From positions 3,564,665 through 3,628,664 of the forward strand of contig NC_014228.1 of assembly GCF_000252955.1 (NCBI RefSeq): a DNA stretch of 64,000 nucleotides, read 5' to 3'. The translations under genes were made by a program, and so were the position numbers. The notes beneath the pieces are model-generated. The model was not told the origin of the DNA. It did no database searches and saw nothing but the letters and a program-made list of their open reading frames with translations. This DNA comes from Xenorhabdus nematophila ATCC 19061. Lineage in GTDB: Bacteria; Pseudomonadota; Gammaproteobacteria; Enterobacterales; Enterobacteriaceae. Each line of letters opens with the position of its first letter. The first letter of the stretch is position 1. This document shows positions 8,654 to 15,960 of this stretch, one piece after another.

Positions 8654-9985
8654 TTAATTAAGATAAAGCGTCAGCGCTATACCAGGCTTCATTTCTTTGA
8701 TCTTAATGTTTTTATTCCAATTCATCAGATCATTGAGATTGACACCGTGACGCTTGGCAATGCTGGAAAAGGAATCACCTTTACGCACTCGATAGGTCAC
8801 AGGGCTGCTGTTATCGACTTTCAGTACTTGCCCGATTTTGAGCCGGTCAGCCGTTTTCAGGCTGTTCAATTTCTGCAATTCCCGATGGGTGGTATTGAAG
8901 CGTTTTGCTATCGCTGACAGTGTATCTCCGGCACGCACGGTATATCGGCCCTGCTGTTGTAACTTACGGGTATTATGTACAACCGCCAGACGGACATCCT
9001 TCAGGACGCTGTCATCAGCCAGTGAAGTTTTAAACTGGTTAACGTTCTTTTTCGGCAGCATGATGTAATGAGGCCCATCAGGAGACGTCATACCTTGTTT
9101 ATAACCCGGGTTATATGCCCTGATTGATGTTAACGACAGCCCAGATAAGTCAGCCGCTTGTGACAGCATGATGGGTTGCCCCACTTCAACTTTAGTCAGT
9201 GCTTGCTGATGGCTGGGTTCCGGCACTTTAAAGCCAAATTGCTCGTTGTAACGAATGATGTTACTTAATGCCAATATCTTGGGAACGTAGTTCATGGTTT
9301 CCCGTGGCAGTGACAATGACCAGAAATCAGTTGGCTTTCCTTTTGCTTCATTGTCTTTGATTGCACGCATTACCCGGCCTTCGCCACTGTTGTAGGCAGC
9401 GATGGTCAATAACCAATCTCCGTTAAACCGCTTGTTCAGGCGTTCAAACATATCGAGAGCGGCAGTTGTCGATGCGGCAACATCACGACGGGCATCGTAC
9501 CATTTGTCCTGTGTGAGACCATAATGGCGACCTGTACTTGGGATAATTTGCCATATACCAGCAGCCTTAGCATAAGAGGTAGCATAAGGATTAAAAGCAC
9601 TCTCCACTATGGGCAGCAGTACCAATTCCATTGGCATCTCTCGTTTATCAAGCTGCTCAACTATCCAATAAATGTACGGGCTTGCCCGTAACGTCACATT
9701 TTGGAGATAGCTCTTGTGCTTCAGGTAGTCATTTTGTTGCTCAAGCATTCTGCTATTGCTAGGAATTTCCATCTTCAACTCATCGCGGATATGTCCCCAT
9801 AAATCTTGTTGGGCTGTCGGACTCTCCTTCCAGTTTGCAGAATCTTCTGGCTCTGCAATACCGTCTGTTTTCTGATTCGTCGAAGACATCTTCTGTGTAT
9901 GCTGCTGAGCAGGAGTCTTTGGTTGCAGACCCGATTGACACCCAGCAAGCAAAACAGAAGCGAATAGGATCGCTTTTGTCTTCAT
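8654..9985 (-). CDS. mltD: membrane-bound lytic murein transglycosylase D
   Basis: A 443-residue lipoprotein that cleaves peptidoglycan glycan strands, forming 1,6-anhydromuramic acid ends. The lipobox is LLAGC (Cys at about residue 15). The SLT domain has the catalytic Glu in LLPIVESAFNPYA, followed by AAGIWQIIPSTGRHYGL and IAAYNSGEGRV. Two LysM repeats close the protein (YTVRAGDTLSAIAKRFN and YRVRKGDSFSSIAKRHG), which bind peptidoglycan. Length fits the family. Confidence 0.95.
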   Translation of the reverse strand: MKTKAILFASVLLAGCQSGLQPKTPAQQHTQKMSSTNQKTDGIAEPEDSANWKESPTAQQDLWGHIRDELKMEIPSNSRMLEQQNDYLKHKSYLQNVTLRASPYIYWIVEQLDKREMPMELVLLPIVESAFNPYATSYAKAAGIWQIIPSTGRHYGLTQDKWYDARRDVAASTTAALDMFERLNKRFNGDWLLTIAAYNSGEGRVMRAIKDNEAKGKPTDFWSLSLPRETMNYVPKILALSNIIRYNEQFGFKVPEPSHQQALTKVEVGQPIMLSQAADLSGLSLTSIRAYNPGYKQGMTSPDGPHYIMLPKKNVNQFKTSLADDSVLKDVRLAVVHNTRKLQQQGRYTVRAGDTLSAIAKRFNTTHRELQKLNSLKTADRLKIGQVLKVDNSSPVTYRVRKGDSFSSIAKRHGVNLNDLMNWNKNIKIKEMKPGIALTLYLN

Positions 9986-10057
9986 GTTCTCTTTTGATTT
10001 TTGTCTAAAAGGTGAGCGATAATACTGACCTATTACACAGAAGACAACCCAACAAAA

Positions 10058-10813
10058 TCAAAATTGATCTTTATAAGCTCTTAATCGCTGAAAAACAGAA
10101 GAAAGTGATATTGAATTAGGTTTGATACCGATATTTTTTTGTAAATCAATGTGGTGACAATTTAAGAAAACATTGATTTTTTTCTCTAATTGTAAAGTTG
10201 TCGGGACTGTTGCTTGATTGTTTTCACGCAACGTAATGATTTTTTGATAATAATCGTTAATTGCCTGATTATTGGGTAATACTGTTTTTGCAAATGTCAT
10301 ATTTGCAGCAGTATATTCGTGTGCACAGCAGATTAGCGTGTTATCGGGCAGTGATGAGATTTTCCCGAGAGAAGAGAACATTTGTTCAGCCGTACCTTCA
10401 AATAATCTCCCGCATCCACCGGAAAATAGCGTATCCCCGCAAAATAGGTAAGGGGCCTGATAGAACGCAATGTGGCCGAGTGTATGACCAGGCAATGCTA
10501 TTACCCGGAAAGAGAAAGGGGGAATTTCAACGGTATCATGTTCGTGGACAATATGGGTTGCACCTTTGTATTGAGTCTCTTCAGGGCCATATACAGGTAA
10601 TTCAGGGTATTTTTTGCGTAACCCAGGAACACCGCCAACATGATCGTGATGATGGTGTGTCAGAAGAATGGCCACAGGAATAATTTTATTTGCTGCTAGA
10701 ATGTCAATAACAGGCAGAGATTCAGCGGGATCGATAATGACACAATGCTTGTCTTCATCACAAAGTAACCAAATGTAGTTATCTGAAAGGGCCGGGATCC
10801 TGATAAGCTCCAT
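10058..10813 (-). CDS. gloB: hydroxyacylglutathione hydrolase (glyoxalase II)
   Basis: A 251-residue metallo-beta-lactamase-fold enzyme that hydrolyses S-lactoylglutathione to lactate and glutathione, the second step of methylglyoxal detoxification. The metal motif is LLTHHHHDHVGG, with GHTLGHIAFY, FCGDTLFSGGCGRLFEG and CAHEYTAAN supplying the other ligands. MELIRIPALSDNYIW at 10813 matches the family start, so the upstream ATG at 10825 was not used. It diverges from yafS, as is usual in enterobacteria. Confidence 0.95.
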   Translation of the reverse strand: MELIRIPALSDNYIWLLCDEDKHCVIIDPAESLPVIDILAANKIIPVAILLTHHHHDHVGGVPGLRKKYPELPVYGPEETQYKGATHIVHEHDTVEIPPFSFRVIALPGHTLGHIAFYQAPYLFCGDTLFSGGCGRLFEGTAEQMFSSLGKISSLPDNTLICCAHEYTAANMTFAKTVLPNNQAINDYYQKIITLRENNQATVPTTLQLEKKINVFLNCHHIDLQKNIGIKPNSISLSSVFQRLRAYKDQF

Positions 10814-10864
10814 TATATGCCTCATTTTCGTAGTAGATTTATATTAGGTTGAAAGGAAGATGAC

Positions 10865-11605
10865 ATGCGATCAACACGTTCAGTCAAGCAAATAACCCCT
10901 CCCACCTCTTGGGCTGAGTTACCGTGGGGAGAATATTACCGCACCGTTCTGGAACGTCAATTGGAACCGTGGTGGCCGAAGATTTTTGGTTTTCATTTAC
11001 TGAAAATCGGTAACTTAAGTACAGCGATTGACAGCCGTTCTTGTTTGGTCAGTCATCAGGTCAACATAGGTTTGCCGGGAGAAAATATGGATGTCATGGC
11101 GGACCCCCATTATCTTCCTTTTGCAACTAAATCTGTTGATGCTTGTCTACTGGCGCATATGCTGACTTATAGCGTTGATCCTCATTGGTTGTTAAGAGAA
11201 GTGGATAGGGTAATCATTGATGATGGTTGGGTGATTATTAGTGGTTTTAATCCGATAAGTGCATTGGGATTAAAGACAGCAGTGTCATCGATATATCGCC
11301 GACAGCCTTGCCGGGTACGGATGTTTTCTATGCTTCGCCAATTGGACTGGCTTCGCCTTCTGAACTATGAAGTGATTTACCATGCAAACTTCCATGTTTT
11401 GCCATGGCAAAACGGGAGTCGTTGTCACCGCTCTGATCCATCAATATTCGGTTGCCTGAATATGATTATTGCCCGCAAGCGGACAATACCTTTGACATTG
11501 AACCCCATGCGATCAACGCGGTTAAAACCGAAGTTTAGCAATGCGTTGGGTGCAGTGAAAAATGTTCACCGCCGCCACTTGAAAGATGATGGGGACACGG
11601 GTTAA
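10865..11605 (+). CDS. yafS: class I SAM-dependent methyltransferase YafS
   Basis: A 246-residue methyltransferase-fold protein. The N-terminus [28 protein letters not shown] is typical of YafS. The later part has [25 protein letters not shown], the motif II-like Asp region, and [21 protein letters not shown]. The substrate is unknown. The order gloB-yafS-rnhA-dnaQ is the normal enterobacterial arrangement. Confidence 0.88.
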   Translation: MRSTRSVKQITPPTSWAELPWGEYYRTVLERQLEPWWPKIFGFHLLKIGNLSTAIDSRSCLVSHQVNIGLPGENMDVMADPHYLPFATKSVDACLLAHMLTYSVDPHWLLREVDRVIIDDGWVIISGFNPISALGLKTAVSSIYRRQPCRVRMFSMLRQLDWLRLLNYEVIYHANFHVLPWQNGSRCHRSDPSIFGCLNMIIARKRTIPLTLNPMRSTRLKPKFSNALGAVKNVHRRHLKDDGDTG

Positions 11606-12072
11606 TTTTCATTTTCAATATAGCCGTTATCAACCTGAGCCGGGTTGTTGGCCGCAGCGCGGGCCAGTTCATCGCAGATTTCGTTTTCCCTGTGTCCGGT
11701 ATGGCCCTTGACCCAGCGCCAGTCAATCTCATGTCGTGAGATAGCTTTATCCAGTCGTTGCCAAAGATCGACATTAATCACGGGTGATTTATCGGCTTTT
11801 TTCCAGCCGCGTTTTTTCCAGTTGTGTATCCACTGTGTAATTCCCTGACGTACATATTGACTGTCAGTTGTCAGGATGACCGTGCAGGGGTGTTTGAGCG
11901 TCTCCAGCCCGATAATGGCGGCCATTAACTCCATGCGATTGTTGGTGGTGCGGAAATAGCCGCCGTTCAATTTTTTTTCGTGCTGTTGGTAGCGGAGTAA
12001 AATGCCATATCCGCCGGGGCCGGGATTGCCGAGGCAAGAACCATCGGTGAAAATTTCTACCTGTTTGTTCAT
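11602..12072 (-). CDS. rnhA: ribonuclease HI
   Basis: A 156-residue endonuclease that degrades RNA in RNA-DNA hybrids. Catalytic acids are visible: Asp in [17 protein letters not shown], Glu in [10 protein letters not shown], Asp in LTTDSQYV, and the late Asp in [13 protein letters not shown]. The basic handle [15 protein letters not shown] is present. It ends overlapping the yafS stop by 4 bases and diverges from dnaQ. Confidence 0.97.
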   Translation of the reverse strand: MNKQVEIFTDGSCLGNPGPGGYGILLRYQQHEKKLNGGYFRTTNNRMELMAAIIGLETLKHPCTVILTTDSQYVRQGITQWIHNWKKRGWKKADKSPVINVDLWQRLDKAISRHEIDWRWVKGHTGHRENEICDELARAAANNPAQVDNGYIENEN

Positions 12073-12135
12073 CTTTGGTAGACTCTTCCTATATCATCTT
12101 TAATCAAAACTCTAAGTCTGACACAAAAAAACACT

Positions 12136-12885
12136 ATGAGCACTGCAATTACCCGCCAAATCGTTCTCGATACCGAAACAACCGGTATGAACAAGTTAGG
12201 TGTTCACTATGAGGGACACAACATCATTGAAATTGGTGCGGTGGAAGTCATCAACCGTCGTTTGACGGGGCGCCATTTTCATATTTACATTAAACCTGAA
12301 CGCTTGGTCGATCCTGAGGCGTTTGAAGTTCACGGCATCAGCGATGAATTTTTGCAAGATAAACCGTTATTTGCGGATATCGCCGATGAATTCATTGAAT
12401 TTATTCGTGGAGCTGAATTGATTATTCATAATGCGACGTTCGATATCGGCTTTATGGATTATGAGTTTAGTAAGTTAAATCGTGACATTCCCCCAACGGC
12501 TGATTTTTGTACTATTACAGACAGCCTGATGTTGGCAAGGAAACTTTTCCCCGGCAAGCGTAATAACCTTGATGCGTTGTGTGACCGTTATCATATTGAT
12601 AACTCAAAACGTACTCTCCACGGCGCATTACTCGATGCCGAGATTCTGTCTGACGTCTATTTGGCGATGACCGGCGGACAAACATCACTGGCTTTTTCGA
12701 TGGAGGGGGAAGTTTCAAGTCATGCGCTGGTTTCAGAAATCCATAAAATTACCCGTCCTCAGGTTGGGTTGAAAGTGATTTACGCATCTGATGAAGAATT
12801 AACCCAGCATGAATCCCGCCTGGACTTAGTGGAGAAGAAAGGAGGGAGTTGCCTTTGGCGTCCGAAATCCGAACAGATTCACTAA
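12136..12885 (+). CDS. dnaQ: DNA polymerase III epsilon subunit, 3'-5' proofreading exonuclease
   Basis: A 249-residue DEDDh exonuclease. Exo I is IVLDTETTGMN, Exo II is LIIHNATFDIGFMDYE, and Exo III is HGALLDAEILSDVY with the catalytic His and Asp. The C-terminal tail, which binds the alpha subunit, follows a Gln/Ser-rich linker. It is transcribed divergently from rnhA across a 63-bp gap, the classic rnhA-dnaQ arrangement. Confidence 0.97.
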   Translation: MSTAITRQIVLDTETTGMNKLGVHYEGHNIIEIGAVEVINRRLTGRHFHIYIKPERLVDPEAFEVHGISDEFLQDKPLFADIADEFIEFIRGAELIIHNATFDIGFMDYEFSKLNRDIPPTADFCTITDSLMLARKLFPGKRNNLDALCDRYHIDNSKRTLHGALLDAEILSDVYLAMTGGQTSLAFSMEGEVSSHALVSEIHKITRPQVGLKVIYASDEELTQHESRLDLVEKKGGSCLWRPKSEQIH

Positions 12886-12965
12886 CAAAATAGTCACAAA
12901 ATGGAAGGAAATGTATTGTTGAGGCGAAAAACTGCGCAAACAAACCATTTTGTTATAAAAAGCGA

Positions 12966-12994
12966 TTGACGGATTTTACTGTAGCTCGTATCAT
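12966..12994 (+). promoter_or_regulatory. sigma-70 promoter of the tRNA-Asp gene
   Basis: TTGACG at 12966-12971 and TATCAT at 12989-12994 are separated by 17 bases. The next bases, CCGTCCCG, make a GC-rich discriminator typical of stringently controlled stable-RNA promoters. Confidence 0.75.
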
Positions 12995-13023
12995 CCGTCC
13001 CGTTCTCAACCAGAACACCACGC

Positions 13024-13100
13024 GGTGCGGTAGTTCAGTTGGTTAGAATACCGGCCTGTCACGCCGGGGGTCGCGGGTTCGAGTCCCGTCCGCACCGCCA
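13024..13100 (+). tRNA. aspV: tRNA-Asp (GTC)
   Basis: A 77-base cloverleaf. The acceptor stem GGTGCGG pairs with CCGCACC and ends in encoded GCCA. The D arm is TTCAGTTGGTTAGAA, the anticodon loop is CCTGTCACG with anticodon GTC, and the T arm is GCGGGTTCGAGTCCCGT. It lies downstream of dnaQ as in enterobacteria. It is a typical integration target, but no attachment-site duplicate was seen in the window. Confidence 0.97.
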
Positions 13101-13110
13101 GAATTTATAA

Positions 13111-13145
13111 TCCCCGAGTTTTGAACTCGGGGATTTTTCTTTTTG
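13111..13145 (+). terminator. terminator of tRNA-Asp
   Basis: CCCCGAGTT-TTG-AACTCGGGG forms a 9-bp stem followed by ATTTTTCTTTTT. A strong intrinsic terminator 11 bases past the tRNA. Confidence 0.9.
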
Positions 13146-13253
13146 TAGCAAAAACTGTCGCCCAATGCGGGCGGCGATATAAGGCGTGTCACTTCTTTTT
13201 TTCGTGGCATCATCGCTTCACAAGTCTCCTGCGCTGACGATATTCAGGCGTTC

Positions 13254-14443
13254 CGGTTTATCCCCGTACTTACGGGGAACACTACTCAAAGTAAGTCAGT
13301 CAAAAACAGGCTATCGGTTTATCCCCGTACTTACGGGGAACACTGGTCACATCTTGGAAAGCGCGGAACCTGAGGCGGTTTATCCCCGTACTTACGGGGA
13401 ACACTAGCTTGCGCCGTTCTGACCGTTTGAGTAACACGGTTTATCCCCGTACTTACGGGGAACACCTCAAAGCTCAAATCATTTCATTACGTATCATCAG
13501 GTTTATCCCCGTACTTACGGGGAACACAGCCGCAGAATCAAGCTGTGCAATATCATAGACGGTTTATCCCCGTACTTACGGGGAACACAGTCTCGCCCAG
13601 TTCTTCGGTGTCCTCATTGGCGGTTTATCCCCGTACTTACGGGGAACACGATATAGCATAGCTGATGAGTTTCTATGTTTACGGTTTATCCCCGTACTTA
13701 CGGGGAACACTTCAATATCTTTACCGCCTGTGGGCGCATAGGCGGTTTATCCCCGTACTTACGGGGAACACCGTTTTTTTCTAAAATGATTTTGTCTATA
13801 TCACGGTTTATCCCCGTACTTACGGGGAACACTATTCGGTTAATGCAATCTCCCGCCGCGTGGCCGGTTTATCCCCGTACTTACGGGGAACACAACATCA
13901 AATGAAATATTAACCTGTGAATTTTTCGGTTTATCCCCGTACTTACGGGGAACACCATTTTAGAAAAAAACGTAGATGGTGCATCACCGGTTTATCCCCG
14001 TACTTACGGGGAACACACCCAATGAAGCCAGTAATAAATATCGGCAGGCGGTTTATCCCCGTACTTACGGGGAACACTGATAACTCAAGGGAGTGGAGCT
14101 GTATTTTATCGGTTTATCCCCGTACTTACGGGGAACACAGCTGAAAGCGTTTGAACCGTCAAAAATCACCCGGTTTATCCCCGTACTTACGGGGAACACA
14201 ACAGTCTGCCCCAGCAGATTTTTCGCTGTGCCGGTTTATCCCCGTACTTACGGGGAACACCCTTTGAGAACGTGCGGGGCAAACTCATCGTTCGGTTTAT
14301 CCCCGTACTTACGGGGAACACATCATTGCCTGAACAGTTTTTCGATAACAATCCGGTTTATCCCCGTACTTACGGGGAACACAGCTTTTCATTGCCTATT
14401 TTCAAATAAAATGGCGGTTTATCCCCGTACTTACGGGGAACAC
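13254..14443 (-). CRISPR. CRISPR array 1, type I-E, 20 repeats and 19 spacers
   Basis: Twenty 29-bp repeats lie at 61-bp spacing with 32-bp spacers; two units are one base longer. Read in the crRNA direction (minus strand) each repeat starts GTGTTCCCCGTAAGTACGGG and ends ATAAACCG. The stem is CCCCGTA/TACGGGG, and the last 8 bases form the usual type I-E 5' handle. The repeats are almost identical, without the degenerate trailer often seen. The orientation puts the leader at the high-coordinate end (14444 onwards), so the oldest spacers lie near the tRNA. Two spacers (13772-13803 and 13956-13987) derive from overlapping opposite strands of the same target. Confidence 0.98.
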
Positions 14444-14570
14444 TCTAATTTTATCCATCTGTTTTATAACATATTTTTAGAGCATAAAAATTCTACCATT
14501 TTTTCAGCCAATAAATCAGCCAAATTATTCCTTTTATTTTTTACCTATCACCTACTATTAGGTTCCTTAT
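14444..14570 (-). promoter_or_regulatory. putative leader of CRISPR array 1
   Basis: An AT-rich stretch directly next to the repeat that begins array 1 in the crRNA direction. Its last bases read GGATAAAATTAGA before the first repeat, similar to the GGTTAT-TTTAG end of the array 2 leader. Exact promoter elements were not identified. Confidence 0.6.
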
Positions 14571-14748
14571 GATCACTTACATAAAGATATAAAGGTGACG
14601 AATAGTAAACAGAGATATACCTACAGTGCTTTACCACGCTCTAAATCACTATTTCTGTTAAATATGGCTAAGATAGTAATTCGATATATACTTTTCTTAA
14701 GAAGAAAGATAAAGAATTGGAACATTCACATTCCTTCATTATGTGTAT
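14571..14748 (+). other. gene-free spacer between array 1 leader and mini-array
   Basis: AT-rich with no gene. TATATA at about 14685 could be a -10 element for a transcript running into the mini-array, but no matching -35 is clear. A seven-codon frame from about 14569 has no ribosome site. Confidence 0.3.
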
Positions 14749-14838
14749 ATGTTTCCCGTTAATACGGGAATAAACCATGGCTACTTTGAATTTCCTTGTT
14801 TATAACTCCATGTTCCCCGTAAGTACGGGGATAAATAC
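14749..14838 (+). CRISPR. degenerate two-repeat mini-array opposite to array 1
   Basis: Two repeat-like units begin at 14749 and 14810, exactly 61 bp apart, around a 32-nt spacer (14778-14809, starting TGGCTACTTTGAATTTCC). Unit 1 has changes at several positions, but the stem is kept: the outer pair changes from C-G to T-A (position 6 T, position 21 A), and the end reads ATAAACC, close to the normal handle. Unit 2 keeps the full CCCCGTAAGTACGGGG stem but loses the handle end (ATAAATAC). It is on the plus strand, the direction of the cas genes. This pattern, a usable handle from unit 1 and a usable hairpin from unit 2, resembles CRISPR-like guide RNAs such as CreR or CreA, but it could be a decayed array. 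Confidence 0.75.
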
Positions 14839-15007
14839 GCGAATGGAAATAAATTTATGTAGAAGTTTGCATATCTAGGAATCCGTTCTATTCTATTTTA
14901 TAGAAGTTGCTTCTTTGTTTTTCGTTGAAAGATATTTTCAGTATTTTGTAATCAAAAACTATTCCTTCATAGCAATACAAACTGATAAATTTTATGAGAG
15001 GTAAACT

Positions 15008-15307
15008 ATGAAAATCTACTCAATTAAATTCAAAGTTTCTATTCAAAGAAAACTTCTACCTCCTCATAACTTAAGTATCCCTTATCTGGCTAAAAAAGAG
15101 GGTATATCTAAAAGTACACTGTATCAATGGCGTAAAGAAGCTTCGGTTTTAAACTCAACCTATGTGATCAAACAACTCCAGCAAGAAATTAGACACCTGA
15201 AACGAAAACTGGCCTATAGAGAAAAAACACTCTCAGAAAGACTCTCTCGATCAGAGATGTGGAAAATATTAAAAATAATCTTCATTATTTTTTTCAGGAT
15301 GTTATGA
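15008..15307 (+). pseudogene. IS3-type transposase OrfA remnant
   Basis: A 99-codon frame beginning MKIYSIKFKVSIQRKLL, with a helix-turn-helix (IPYLAKKEGISKSTLYQWRKEA) as in OrfA proteins of IS3-like elements, then a Lys/Arg-rich helix (LQQEIRHLKRKLAYREKTLSE). The middle part found in full-length relatives is missing, and the end (IIFIIFFRML) looks like read-through. No OrfB or terminal repeats follow. It is probably an IS relic in the cas promoter region. Confidence 0.6.
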
Positions 15308-15494
15308 AACTCTCAAGATTATCCCTTTACCGAGTTTGGAGTGTGATAACCATCACATATAGTGGTTCTACTTAATGAAAAAATGATAGAAAATAATGTA
15401 GCCTATCTATATCCGTACTTAAAACAGACACATTTAACTATTTTTTTAATCAAATCTTTATTTTTATAAGTGATAATAAAATAAGGAAAACACT

Positions 15495-15935
15495 TTGAGT
15501 GCAAACACCTCAGCAAACATAACTTACTGGAATCGTATGGTACCGGAGCTTACTGTGACTGATTTCGTGGCTTCACTTGATTTCTATCAGCGAATATTAG
15601 GTTTTGGCATATTAATCCGGCGGGGAAATCCTGATTTTGTTTATTTAGGTTTAGGTGAGGCTCAACTCATGTTAGAAGCATTGCATGACAGTGGCTGGAA
15701 TACCGGAGAATTGAATAAACCGCTGGGCAGAGGTATCAATTTACAAATTGAAGTTGATGATGTTACGCCTATCCTGACAAATCTGGAAATTAATGGAATC
15801 ACGCTTTATCGTCCACTGAAAGATAACTATTACTGGATCGGTGACACCCAAGCCTGTCAGAGAGAATTCCTCGTTCAAGATCCAGATGGCTATTTACTTC
15901 GCTTCAGCCAATATATTGATCACAAACAAGACTAA
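15495..15935 (+). CDS. VOC-fold protein, bleomycin-resistance-like
   Basis: A 146-residue protein of the vicinal oxygen chelate fold, the group of small dimeric drug-binding proteins and dioxygenases. Two beta-alpha-beta modules are visible: VPELTVTDFVASLDFYQRILGF with FVYLGLGEAQLML, and GINLQIEVDDVTPILTNLEING ending in EFLVQDPDGYLLRFSQ. The start is TTG at 15495 with AAGGA about 8 bases upstream. It lies 25 bases before the proposed cas3 start on the same strand, so it may be co-transcribed with cas; a CRISPR role is not expected. Substrate unknown. Confidence 0.75.
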   Translation: MSANTSANITYWNRMVPELTVTDFVASLDFYQRILGFGILIRRGNPDFVYLGLGEAQLMLEALHDSGWNTGELNKPLGRGINLQIEVDDVTPILTNLEINGITLYRPLKDNYYWIGDTQACQREFLVQDPDGYLLRFSQYIDHKQD

Positions 15936-15960
15936 CCAATCTTATATTAACGGAGTCAGG

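Noticed and set aside
13024..13100. tRNA-Asp as attachment site of an integrated island
   Set aside because: No integrase gene and no repeated tRNA 3' end were found to the right.
13186..14572. Open frames across CRISPR array 1 and its flank, full of YPRTYGEH-like repeats
   Set aside because: They are translations of the CRISPR repeats; array 2 gives similar frames on its minus strand. No gene features.
14664..15090. TGGCTA seed-like matches of the mini-array spacer at 14664 and about 15085
   Set aside because: Six bases occur by chance at this rate, no AAG-type PAM precedes them, and matching does not extend.
15395..15410. GGCTAC match of the mini-array spacer on the minus strand near 15400
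   Set aside because: The first seed base mismatches, there is no PAM, and the rest shows only scattered matches.
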